From NCBI GenBank assembly GCA_948567375.1, contig OX419756.1, forward strand, positions 67,594,333 to 67,658,332: DNA of 64,000 nt. Direction: 5' to 3'. Below are positions 35,079 to 45,257 of the stretch, piece by piece. Position numbers and translations under genes: made by a program. This DNA is from Lunularia cruciata. Taxonomy: Eukaryota; Streptophyta; Marchantiopsida; Lunulariales; Lunulariaceae. Numbering within the stretch: the stretch's first letter is position 1; every line of letters begins with the position of its first letter. The notes beneath the pieces are model-generated. The model made no database searches and was not told the origin of the DNA. It worked only from the letters and a program-made list of their open reading frames with translations.

Positions 35079-35478
35079 TGTAACAATATGGAGTTTAGCG
35101 ACAAAGTCAGTCAGGCTCACGAAGTAGCACATAAGACAAATTAGCCTAGAATATTCAGAAAGTATCTAGGAAGCTTCCCAGTTAGCTTAGCTTGCACCTT
35201 AAGTAAGTAGCTTCTAGAAGCTTCCAACTAGCTTCGCTTGCACGACAAGTAGGCAACTTATAGAAGGAAGTTTCTTGAGAAGCTTCCTAGTTAACTTGGC
35301 TTGCACTCTAAGAAAGTGGCTTGAGGAAGCTTCTTGGGAAGCTTCTCAAGGGCCTTGTATGCTACCTATAAATACCAAAGCTAAAGCTCATGCTAAGCAT
35401 TCGGAGTTTTCCCTTGTTCAAGTGTCCCAATGTGAGTTTCCATTCTCCTATTTCTCTCCTCGGTTTAGGTCTTTTACA
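35079..35478 (+). repeat. Element B 3' LTR, 400 bp
   Basis: Begins TGTAACAATATGGAGTTTAG and ends GGTCTTTTACA like the 5' LTR. It lacks a 12-bp and a 14-bp segment that the 5' copy has at AAGCTTC/CTAGAAG repeats; otherwise the lengths agree exactly (426-26=400). A purine-rich 'ggcatgggaa' lies just before it as a possible polypurine tract. Confidence 0.93.
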
Positions 35479-37290
35479 TGCTGGGGGCGATGGACCAAGT
35501 GGACATGGTATTCTTGGGATACATCAAGTAGCTACTAGGGAGAGTGGTCTACTTGGAGTCCATCTAAGTGAGCATGGGCTACTTGGATTACACCCTTGGT
35601 CCACATGGGATGCAGCTAGAGGACATGTGGAGCTTGCAGCCAGAGTGGAGGGTGTTTTTCACATTGAGGTTGGGACCTCTAGTGATTGGGAGCATGACAC
35701 TATTGCTCCCAAGGGCCCAGTGTAGCAGCCAATTAGTATGTCTTCCACTCCTACTACAATTACAAAGGATACTTGGGAGCCAAATCTTGGACCCAAGCTT
35801 ATTGGAGAGGAAAGACGGAGGGTTTGGAGGTTCTTGAGGAGCCACACAAGTTGTTTTGCTTTCAGTATGAAGGATTTGGGTGCTCTGAAGGGACACGGTA
35901 TACGGATTGAGCTGACTAGCAACACACTTGTTTTCCGACGTCCTTATCGATATAGTGATATGGAGAGGACATTGATTCAGAGCCGGAGTAGTGACGTTTT
36001 TGAGGCTGGTTTGGTGGACATTTCACATGGAGAGTATGCATCAGTGACAGTGATGCCAACCAAGAAGGATATGCATGGCAACTACACGGATAGGCGGATG
36101 TGTGGAGATTATTGTCTTATCAACCGACAAACCAAGGCTGATCGGTATGCCATGCTTACATCGGAGGAGATTTTTGATGCAATTAGGCATGCAAAGGTCT
36201 TCAGTACTTTGGATCTTCGAACGGGATATCATCAGTTGCCGATCAAGGAGGAGGATAAGTCCAAGACAACATTCTAGGCTATTGATCCTCACAGTAAGGA
36301 TGTGTTACATCAATGGAGGTTCTTACCATTTGGGCTGAAGAACCCTCTTGCTGAGCTCTAGAGGGTCATGGATAGGATCCTAGCTGGATTGGATTTTGCT
36401 TGGTGTTATATTGATGACATTTTGGTCTATAGCACTACTATGGAGTAGCATGAGAGATAGTTGTTGGAGGTGTTTGAGAGGTTGAGATCTCATGGACTCA
36501 AATTACATCCAGGGAAGTGTAGGTTCTTCCACGAGCAGGTTGAGTATTTGGGTCACACTATCTACCCCGGAGGACTTGGTGTTCAGCAGACCAAGGTAGA
36601 GGTTATTGCACATATTCCTCAGCCTACGGATGTGAGTAGAGTGCAAGCATTCCTTGGGTTGGCAAACTTCTATCACCGCTATGTTAGAGAATTTAGTGCC
36701 ATTGCCAAGGCCTTGACAAAGCTGACCAAGCTTACACAAGAGTGGTGTTGGGGAGATGAGCAGGAAAGAGCATTTATAGAGCTCAAGGAGAGGTTGACAT
36801 CTGCTCCTATATTGAGGAGATTGATTAGAGGAAGACCATTTCAGGTTCATACTGATTGGAGTATGTTGGGGCTTGGAGTGGTGCTCACCCAACATGATGA
36901 TGAGGGGAAGGAGTTTGTGGTAGCTTATGCTAGTTGCTCCAACAATTTAGTAGAGGCAAAGTATAGTTCATATGAGGGAGAGTGCTTGGCAGCAGTTTGG
37001 GCAATAGCACATTTCCAATGTTACCTATTTGGTAACCCCTTCACTCTCACCGCTGATCATCAGCCACTGAAGTGGTTGATGGAGTCCAACAAGCTTTCAG
37101 GGAAGCTTGCACGATGGGCTCTGATTTTATAGGAGTATGATTTCACGGTTGTTCACAGACCTGGAGTGGTGAACCGTGATGCAGATGGGTTGAGTAGAAA
37201 CCCATGTCCAAGCCAGCAGATCAGACCGGAGCACATTGGCATGGTGAGACAGATGAGGAGATGGTGCTAGGTTGGCATGCATCGGCCTTT
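35479..37290 (+). pseudogene. Family C reverse transcriptase and RNase H
   Basis: The frame 35,738-36,277 has LGALKGHGIRIELTSNTLVF and RRMCGDYCLINRQTKADRYA, then KVFSTLDLRTGYHQLPIKEE. The polymerase box CYIDDILVYST is at 36,401-36,433. The RNase H and connection frame 36,461-37,132 has VEYLGHTIYPGG, VQAFLGLANFYHRYVREFSA, the catalytic-Asp segment VHTDWSMLGLGVVLTQHDDE, ECLAAVWAIAHFQCYLFG and TADHQPLKWLMES. Stops include TAG codons at 36,275, 36,359 and 36,447, again readable as CAG-to-TAG. The upstream linker (35,479-35,737) joins to the methyltransferase across element B. Confidence 0.9.
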
Positions 37291-38104
37291 TTGTGTATAT
37301 TTTAAGAGGCTTTGGTGGTATCTCTCTCAACGCATACAGGAGGAGTTATTGAGGTCACGGATCCAGATAGTGAAGATATTGGTACAGTTCAGCAAGACAT
37401 TCATGATGATGTCTTAGTGATGGACTATCTTTGCATTGGTGTTGTGCGTGGCACAGTTGGGGCCAAGGAGAGAGACTGTGTTCTTCAGCGAGCCAAACGG
37501 TCTAGATTGGAGGGCAGACACCTTTTGCGTGTATGGGAGGATGGTGGAGTGCGAGTAGTACCACTTCCAGCATAGAGACCACAGTTGGTTCGTCATGCTC
37601 ATGAGGAGCTAGGACATTTTGGAGTAAAGTGTACATATAGCTCACTCTAGAGTCATTATTGGTGGGGCGGTATGCAGACCGAGGTACAGTAGTTTGTTGC
37701 CAGATATGTGGTTTCTGACCGAGTTAGAGCATCATTCAATGCTCATATACCACAATTACACCCATTACCTATCATGGGATTGGGTTACCGTTGGAATTTG
37801 GACTTTGCTGGACCTTTACCGCTGACTGTGAGACATCATTGGAATGTTTTGGTGATGGTGGAGCACTTCTCCAAGTGGATTGAGTTGGTGGCACTTCTTG
37901 ACAAGTCTAGTGAAGGGACAACTTACTTGTTCTTGGATGGAGTTCTTAGTCATTTTGGTGCACCAGCTGAGGTTTTGATTGATCAGGGTATAGAGTTCTT
38001 GGGAGAGTTTCAGGTCTTGTGTGACAAGGCTTTGATTGATCATCGTACTACATCCCAAGATCACCCTAAGGCAGATGGCTTAGCAGAGAGAGTGCTTCAG
38101 ACGG
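37291..38104 (+). pseudogene. Family C integrase, first part
   Basis: The zinc-binding region has LVRHAHEELGHFGVKCTYSS near 37,588-37,650 with its His residues; the Cys side is eroded. The core frame 37,708-38,205 has YRWNLDFAGPLPLTVRHHWN (first Asp), HFGAPAEVLIDQGIEFLGEF (second Asp) and HPKADGLAERVLQ (catalytic Glu near 38,085). At 38,105 it runs into the inserted LTR; the last 31 codons of that frame are LTR sequence. Confidence 0.9.
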
Positions 38105-39424
38105 TGTTGTGGGGAACGTTTGGTCTCGAGAATGCGCCGAGCACCTGGCTGCTTGTGCTTAGTTTTTCCCTACTGTCCTTCTTTTGGGTCTTTCCCGTAG
38201 ACTGACATTCCTTCCCTACTCCTGGGTTGTCGGGAATTTGTCTCTATATGAACTTGTTGTTTCAGTTTCCCTGAGGTTGGCTCTCCCTAAAGGTTTTGTT
38301 TTATCCTTGACTTTCATAAAATTAATCTTGTCATACGAGACTGGTGTTATGGTTTCTACCTCTGCCTGGTCTCATATTCTATTTTCACATCAGGTTCAAG
38401 CTATGGGTTGGGATCTGGCAGTTTGTAGACCTAGGTCAGGTGGCCCTTTAATAAAATAAAAGAAACAACAACTGAGTGATCTAACCGAACATAAACCCGG
38501 GGCACCCAGATCATTTAATTATGCTATTCACATGGACCGGACTGAGAGCTCTTGGAATAGAGTTTTCCTCAACTCTAGTCACAATTCATAACACAAATCT
38601 GCTTCCAAAACTCATCATTCACAGGAATTTCAACAACAAAGTTCACAAGGTTGGATAAGTCAAATAGTTCTAGTCAAGACAATGCCTGCCTAAGGTTGCA
38701 ACTGCTCATCAACTCAGCCTGACACTTCACATATGCTCTGTCCGACAGCAGACAAGGCAACTCACCCTCCGAACCTCTTCATTCTCCTATGACATGTTTT
38801 GCAGATCAGATTCACTCCATTCAGGCAGGCCAACCAACTTCAAATCTTTTCTTGTCCTTGCTCCAGATGAGCTGATCCACTTCAAAATTCTCCTCCTCTT
38901 CTTCCTGACTAGCTCCTATCATTGCCTGTTCAGTCACTCTTCACAGCATTTCCCAAAAAATTTAAATAATATCTTCCTTCTTCACTCCTATCCTCACCTT
39001 CGGGAGATTTCCCATCGGCAACTTATACAACAAATCCCCTTCAGACCTGCGAAAGTTTTCTTTCTCCCAGCCCTCTCTCTCCTGCAAGTCCTTCACTCTC
39101 TTGAGAAGAAAACTTTTTGCCTTGCGCTCTCAAGCCCTAACAGTCCTCCTGCAAAAATTTTCCTTCTGTCCCAGCACTTCTCTCCTCCACATGCTCCATT
39201 CCAACTCGAAAATTCCTCTCCTGATTGTTCTTTTGTCCAAACCCTTCACTTCTTGAGAGTTTCTCTCCTGCCAAACCCTTTCCTGTCCAACTCAAAATTC
39301 CTACCACTTCTCTCTCCTATCCAACTCTTCACTTCTTGAGAATTTCTCTCCTGCCAAATCCTTTCTTGTCCAACTCGAAAATTCCTGCCCTCATTGTTCC
39401 TCTGTTCAAACCCTTCACTTCTGT

Positions 39425-39690
39425 GAAAATTGTCTTCCTGTAGCCTCACCAAACCACTTCACATTCCTGCAAAAATTGTCTTCCTGCAACCTCACCAAAC
39501 CACTTCACATTGCTGCAAAAAAATTGTCTTCCTGCAGCCCTCACAAACCCCTTCACATTCCTGCGAAAATGATCTTCCTACAGCCTTCACAAAACTCCTT
39601 CACAGTCCTCACAAATCCCTTCACAGTCCTGCCAAAATTGTCTTCCTGCAGCCTCACCAAACCCCTTCACATTCCTGCGAAATTTCCTTC
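39425..39690 (+). repeat. Irregular ~45-60-bp tandem repeats before the 106-bp array
   Basis: Five to six imperfect units carry 'cttcacattcctgc.aaaa' and 'ttgtcttcctgcagcc/aacc'. They share the 'cctgc.aaaa' core with the 106-bp unit and may be its ancestral short form. Confidence 0.8.
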
Positions 39691-39711
39691 AAAAAAAACA
39701 TCTTCTGCCGT

Positions 39712-41365
39712 GAAATCTCCAGTCCTAACAGACTTGCAAAAATTTCCTTCACCTGGTCCTGCACTTTCAAGCCCCTTACTTCCTGCGAAAATTTCCTTCA
39801 TGAACACCTTATGCCCTGAAATCTCCAGTCCTAGCAGACCTGCGAAAATTTCCTTCACCTGGTCCTGCACTTTCAAGCCCCTTACTTCCTGCGAAAATTT
39901 CCTTCATGAACACCTTCTGCCCTGAAATCTCCAGTCCTAACAGACCTGCAAAAATTTCCTTCACCTGGTCCTGCACTTTCAAGCCCCTTACTTCCTGCAA
40001 AAATTTCCTTCATGAACACCTTCTGCCCTGAAATCTCCAGTCCTAACAGACCTGCGAAAATTTCCTTCACCTGGTCCTGCACTTTCAAGCCCCTTACTTC
40101 CTGCGAAAATTTCCTTCACGAACACCTTCTGCCGTGAAATCTCCAGTCCTAACAGACCTGCAAAAATTTCCTTCACCTGGTCCTGCACTTTCAAGCCCCT
40201 TACTTCCTACGAAAATTTCCTTCATGAACACCTTCTGCCGTGAAATCTCCAGTCCTAACAGACCTGCGAAAATTTCCTTCACCAGGTCCTGCACTTTCAA
40301 GCCCCTTACTTCCTGCGAAAATTTCCTTCATGAACACCTTCTGCCTGAAATCTCCAGTCCTAACAGACCTGCGAAAATTTCCTTCACCTGGTCCTGCACT
40401 TTCAAGCCCCTTACTTCCTGCGAAAATTTCCTTCATGAGCACCTTCTGCCCTGAAATCTCCAGTCCTAACAGACCAGCGAAAATTTCCTTCACCTGGTCC
40501 TGCACTTTCAAGCCCCTTACTTCCTGCGAAAATTTCCTTCATGAACACCTTCTGCCGTGAAATCTCCAGTCCTAACAGACCTGCAAAAATCTCCTTCACC
40601 TGGTCCTGCACTTTCAAGCCCCTTACTTCCTGCGAAAATTTCCTTCATGAACACCTTCTGCCGTGAAATCTCCAGTCCTAACAGACCTGCGAAAATTTCC
40701 TTCACCTGGTCCTGCACTTTCAAGCCCCTTACTTCCTGCAAAAATTTCCTTCATGAACACCTTCTGCCGTGAAATCTCCAGTCCTAACAGACCTGCAAAA
40801 ATTTCCTTCACCTGGTCCTGCACTTTCAAGCCCCTTACTTCCTGCGAAAATTTCCTTCATGAACACCTTCTGCCCTGAAATCTCCAGTCCTAACAGACCT
40901 GCTAAAATTTCCTTCACCTGGTCCTGCACTTTCAAGCCCCTTACTTCCTGCGAAAATTTCCTTCATGAACACCTTCTGCCCTGAAATCTCCAGTCCTAAC
41001 AGACCTGCAAAAATTCCTTCACTTGGTCTTGCACTTTCAAGCCCCTTACTTCCTGCGAAAATTTCCTTCATGAGCACCTTCTGCCCTGAAATCTCCAGTC
41101 CTAACAGACCTGCGAAAATTTCCTTCACGTGGGCCTGCACTTTCAAGCCCCTTACTTCCTGCGAAAATTTCCTTCATGAACACGTTCTGCCCTGAAATCT
41201 CCAGTCCTAACAAACCTGCAAAAATTTCCTTCACGTGGTCCTACACTTTCAAGCCCCTTACTTCGTGCGAAAATTTCCTTCATGAGCACCTTCTGCCCTG
41301 AAATCTCCAGTCCTAACAGACCTGCAAAAATTTCCTTCACCTGGTCTTGCACTTTCAAGCCCTTA
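39712..41365 (+). repeat. 106-bp satellite-like tandem array, about 16 units
   Basis: Units begin 'gaaatctccagtcctaacag' at about 39,712 and then every 106 bp (two intervals are 105 bp), to about 41,300, with a last partial unit. Landmarks per unit: two 'cctgc.aaaatttccttca' motifs 49 bp apart, separated by 'ggtcctgcactttcaagccc', and a closing 'cacctt.tgcc'. Units are nearly identical, differing mostly at c/g/a in 'ctgc(g/a)aaa' and 'gcc(g/c)tg'. The open frames on both strands here reflect the repeat and change frame every unit because 106 is not a multiple of 3. Confidence 0.95.
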
Positions 41366-41777
41366 CTTCCTGTCCAACTCGAAAATTCCTCTCAAGCACA
41401 TTGTTCCTCTGTCCAAACCCTTCTGTTCTCGAGAATTTCTCTCCCCTTCACTCTCAAGCCCTCATGTTCAACTCCAAAAAAATCTGTCATGTGTGTCTTC
41501 CTCTCCCTTTCCGAAAACCCTACCCCTCTCTTCTCACAAAAATTTCTGCCACTTCTCTCGAAATCCTCTACCAACTTCCCTCTGGAAATCTTTTGGCATT
41601 TTCTGAAAAAAACCCTCAGCCCTTCTCTGTCTCCTCACTTTCTCCCGAAACAACATAGCAAAACCACACCCGAGACATATTATCATAAATCCGTGTTCCT
41701 TACAACAAATAAAAGAGAAAAAAAATTTATCACACCAAAAGTCTCAAGGGTACCAGTGGGCTATTTTCCCGACGACA

Positions 41778-42289
41778 ACGGTGAAGAGAGGATTGCAAAA
41801 GTATGGTTTGCAAAGAGGCCACTTGGGAGATTGGGATCTCCAGTTACCTTGGTTGGCCATGGGCTATCGGTTCAGCCGGCAAGCCTCCTTAGCATCCTTC
41901 TCTCTGTACTTTCTACTCTATGGACGAGATCCAGATTTACCTGCAGCCATTTGTCGGGATGCTATTGTAGTTTTGGACTTGGATGACCCCGATGTATGGA
42001 TGGGCGCATGTTCTCAATGGGCAGAGATCTTTCAAAGAGTGATGCCGATGGCCTTTGAGAACTTGGCAATTGCTCAGCATAGAGATACTTTACGCTATGC
42101 AACCATTCAAGGAGGAGGTTATAGACCCTTAATCCAGGCGACTATGTATATCTACACCAGATAGCACCGACGACACTTGATGTTTTGACAAGCCGTACTA
42201 TCTTGAGAGTGCGTGAGGTTTTGCCATCTGGAGTCCTTGTGTTGGAAAGACATGATGGTGTTGTTTGGAAGGATCATGTGCGCAATTGA
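41778..42289 (+). pseudogene. Family C integrase, C-terminal part
   Basis: Coding resumes with LQKYGLQRGHLGDWDLQLPW, MGYRFSRQASLASFSLYFLL and YGRDPDLPAAICRDAIVVLD (frame 41,781-42,164). After a frame change near 42,150, a short beta-barrel-like part follows (about 42,170-42,285). The stop at 42,288 lies at the start of the PHD-like domain. I see no chromodomain. Confidence 0.87.
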
Positions 42290-42512
42290 GTGCCATGCCA
42301 CCTCCCAAACATTGATGGTACTATGGACCCAAGCTTGGCACTTGTACGTGTAGGCTTGAGGTGTATGTTATGTGGCTCTTCTGGTAGAGCTGCTATTATG
42401 TTAGTGTGTGATAGCTATTCGAGAGGATGGTATATGGCATGTATGACTCCTCCCCTCACGGTGGTTCCTCAAGGATAGTGGTTATGTCCTAGATGTATTT
42501 GACTTATAGCTA
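42290..42512 (+). pseudogene. PHD-type zinc finger at the C-terminus of family C integrase
   Basis: The frame from 42,290 reads VGLRCMLCGSSGRAAIMLVC, then DSYSRGWYMACMTPPLTVVP, a stop, and WLCPRC. The spacing is C-x2-C-x11-C-x2-Y-x4-Y-x2-C-x14-C-x2-C, which is a PHD finger (C4HC3) in which the fourth Cys (42,416) and the His (42,431) are now Tyr. Both changes are single transitions (TGT-to-TAT, CAT-to-TAT). The hydrophobic and Trp positions (MLVCD, RGW, PPL, WLCP) match PHD fingers, which commonly read histone H3 tail state. It takes the place where chromoviruses have a chromodomain. Confidence 0.82.
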
Positions 42513-42654
42513 GTTCATTTTTTATATGGTATAGATCGCGGATAGGCGACTAACGATGGGGCTCCATAGCACCTAACCTCTTGATCTTTGCCCATCATAG
42601 GGTGTATCATATACTTAGAGTCGATGGCTATCTGGAGTTAGAGGAACCTAACCG

Positions 42655-42671
42655 CCAGCTAGGGGGGCGAT
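42655..42671 (+). other. Polypurine tract of family C
   Basis: The sequence 'agctaggggggcgatt' lies directly before the TGTGGCAC LTR start at 42,672. Composition and place fit a plus-strand priming tract. Confidence 0.65.
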
Positions 42672-43229
42672 TGTGGCACTTTAGAGTCTATGTATGACTT
42701 ATGTGTGAGTTGTGCTTCTATTGTGTATGATGTTGACAATGATGTATGTTGTGTAGCGATGTATATACGCACGATAGCTGTCATGCTATTTGTAGTGTCG
42801 CATCTAGATTGCTCAAACACTGGAGTTCCAGTGATAGTAGTTAGAGTTATTTCAGCAGTATCTCAAAGACTACTTTCCAACGGTCAGATTTTGTGTTTGG
42901 GGTACTGACATCACGGTGGGGCCCACCATCACTTTGCACCATTTGCACCGTTGAGTGTGCCATCAGTGGGACCGTTAGGATTCAGACCTAGCTCGAGTCC
43001 AGAGGGTATACTTTTGAAGTGTAGCTCTAGAGAGCTCACTTCTCTAATGTTGAGCCTTTGAGTTCTTGGCTATGGTGGATAGAGGCCAGAGAGCGTCACT
43101 TGGATTCTCTATGCTTGAGTGGCTGTAACTTGACTATAATCAGTGTCCAGTTGTTGGCAGTTTATAGAGTGATAGATAAAGTACTGATGTGAGTTGAGTT
43201 GAGTTGAGAGTGATAAACAATCTGATTAT
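42672..43229 (+). repeat. Family C 3' LTR (probable)
   Basis: Begins TGTGGCACTTTAGAGTCTAT after the polypurine tract. Its first 109 bp recur three more times from 43,230. The exact LTR end is unclear: 'gataaaca' near 43,218 is a candidate. The matching 5' LTR of family C is not in the window. Confidence 0.6.
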
Positions 43230-43556
43230 TGTCGCACTTTAGAGTCTATGTATGACTTATTTGTGAGTTGTGCTTCTATAGTGTATGATGTTGACAACAA
43301 TGTATGTTGTGTAGCGATGTATATACGCACAATAGCATTGTGGCACTTTAGAGTCTATGTATGACTTATGTGTGAGTTGTGTTTCTATAGTGTATGATGT
43401 TGACAACGATGTATGTTGTGTAGCGATGTATATATGCACAATAGCATTATGGCACTTTAGAGTCTATGTATGACTTATGTGTGAGTTGTGCTTCTATAGT
43501 GTATGATGTTGACAACTATGTATGTTGCGTAGCGATGTATATACGCACGACAGCTT
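43230..43556 (+). repeat. Three tandem 109-bp copies of the family C LTR start
   Basis: Units start at about 43,230, 43,339 and 43,448. Each repeats the LTR's first 109 bp, from 'tggcactttagagtctatg' through 'tatacgcac.a.agc', with only a few substitutions. They follow immediately after the LTR, so the LTR 5' end has been amplified in tandem. Confidence 0.92.
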
Positions 43557-44660
43557 AGAATAAACACATGTTGTTCATGTTCTGTTGCCTCCTACGAACT
43601 CAAGATTTGTAGACTTGTCTAGATGGGAGTTGTCAATGCAACCTCACCCAAGTAAACCCACCAGAGTGTCTAATGCATCCTCCTCAAACCTCTTGCTTTC
43701 TTTGTCAGGTTCATGGTGTTCTTTAGGATCTTCATCTGAGTCAGCCTCCTCTGCTTCAAAAGGTCTCTCCTCCTATTCTTCTTCAAGAATATCATGCTCC
43801 ACTTCTACTTTAGGGTTTCTTGACTCCTCCTTCTCTTTGAAGTATGCAAGAGTGGTAGTTCCAAAATCCTGGTGGTACTTCTCCTTCTTGATGGGTGATA
43901 CAAACTCCCCAATCAACATATACTTTGCATCATCATTTTTCATGTCTCCACTTGTTGTTCTTTAGAAGCCTCAGCATCAAAGTACTCAAGTGACACTTCA
44001 TGTCTTGGAAATTGTTACTTCTCTTTTGTCATAAGCAATCCAAGGCCAATGAAAAAACGAACCAAAAAAAAGCATCAGATAGTGAGGTCCTGGTCCTTCA
44101 AAGACATTGTACCTTGTTTAGGTGTGCTGATGGAAGATCAATTGATTGGGTCTTAACAAAACATATTTGAAGCCAATGAATTTGGTAGATACGCACTTGG
44201 TAGATACGCACAAGAAGAAATCTTCCAAGAAGAAACCACCCATTCTGCCAATTCTGCTTCTTCACTGTTGCTTTGCAAAACCCTCCTTCATCTTCTCACT
44301 CAAAGGTGTGAACTTGGAGTTGGATGTAAAAGCCTGCCTTCCAATCTCACCTAGTACAACTCTCCTATGGTAGGGTGTCCTAGCTTTCCTCTGACGTTCC
44401 AAACTCTCGGCTATAACTCTCTTTTGACCCAATGTTTCCCAACATTTCCCAAGCTAATGTCGATGGGCTGTACTCCCAATTCCAGAACAGGAAGTTTCAA
44501 CTTCTCCCTCCTAGCTGACATCTCCCATGGACCATATGCTGGAGTCTTGAAGTTCTCTGTCCTCTTATGCACTCTTCTCACCATTTTGGAAACTAAAGAT
44601 AATGTAGAATCAAACTCAAAGGAAGTTACCACACATTCACTTCACAATTGATGGATATCT
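43557..44660 (-). other. Unrecognised coding-like remnant
   Basis: The minus strand at 43,600-43,960 gives a long acidic, Glu/Lys-rich sequence with KYHQDFGTTTLAYFKEKEES in one frame, and 44,411-44,632 gives KMVRRVHKRTENFKTPAYGP with LKLPVLELGVQPIDISLGNV. I do not recognise either. They could be gag-like parts of an undetermined element or a decayed host gene; stops break both. Confidence 0.3.
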
Positions 44661-45142
44661 CATAGGATGGTTTGCGCTACCCCAAAGGAAATTGAAAATC
44701 AGTGGATCCTTCAATCCAAGTGGCATATATTATTCCTCCAATTCCCGGTCTCCCAACTTATTCAATCACCAGTTTTTATCCTTACACGTCATCCTGAGTC
44801 ATGGAATTTTGGCGGCTCCAAATGTCCATTTAAAAATGCCGTACGGATCTCAGTTATCCTTTCTAAGATGCCCCTACCGTCTGCCTTCCAAGGACACAAG
44901 TAGCCTTCACGAAGGTACAGTATCACTATCGTCAGAAGGGCAAACAAGTTCCTTCCATAAGGAAACCTAAGCAAACTACCGTCATAAGGAAAGTTAAGTG
45001 AGTTCTTCCCAAAGGATCTATATACATAATTTGCCCACTTTCTTCCTCTAGAGTGGTTAATGGGCATCTTTTCTGTACAGTATAGAAAAGAGGGGAAAAC
45101 AACTACAACAAATTTGACATTTCCAGCACGCCACTCTAATTA

Positions 45143-45257
45143 ATATGTATTACTATGGTTCACACCATTTGAGAGACGTAAACTCAAAAGTCCCTCAAAT
45201 AGTGTCGTCTGGGCTTATCGTGGAAAGGACTGTAGTACTTTGAGCGATTTCAGCGAG
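45143..45257 (+). repeat. P1 left inverted terminal repeat
   Basis: Starts ATATGTATTACTATGGTTCA and ends near 'gcgatttcagcg'. Its reverse complement, about 80% identical by eye, is at 48,735-48,841. Flanked by TTA on the outside. Confidence 0.8.

Larger units (their letters stand above)
31264..35478 (+). mobile_element. Element B: internally deleted Ty3 chromovirus (family A) nested in family C
   Basis: This is a complete insertion of 4,215 bp with LTRs at both ends, primer binding site, gag, RT, RNase H, integrase and chromodomain on the plus strand. The flanks are TGGTG (31,259-31,263) and TGCTG (35,479-35,483), a 5-bp target duplication with one mismatch. Family C sequence continues on the far side with its RT. 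Gag is fused at about 32,510 directly to mid RT, so the gag C-terminus, protease and RT N-terminus have been lost. Several stops and frameshifts make it non-autonomous. Confidence 0.93.
38105..41777 (-). mobile_element. Family E solo LTR, 3,673 bp, inserted in the family C integrase
   Basis: Family C coding sequence stops at 38,104 and resumes at 41,778. The insert begins TGTTGTGGGGAACG and ends TTTTCCCGACGACA on the plus strand, with the 4-bp sequence ACGG repeated on both sides (38,101-38,104 and 41,778-41,781); removing the insert and one ACGG leaves the reading frame continuous. Its ends match the family E LTR at 21,323-23,965 in the same orientation. No RT, integrase or gag lies inside, so it is a solo LTR. 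It is about 1 kb longer than the other copy, mainly because of a tandem array. Confidence 0.85.

Noticed and set aside
39660..41360. Many overlapping 60-106-residue open frames on both strands (repeating KEIFAGLLGLEISG or its opposite-strand SSPNRPAKISF pattern)
   Set aside because: They are translations of the 106-bp repeat. The period is not a multiple of 3, frames end after one or two units, and both strands are equally open.
39712..41365. Regularly spaced repeats resembling a CRISPR array
   Set aside because: The whole 106-bp unit is conserved with no variable spacers, and the context is a plant retrotransposon LTR.
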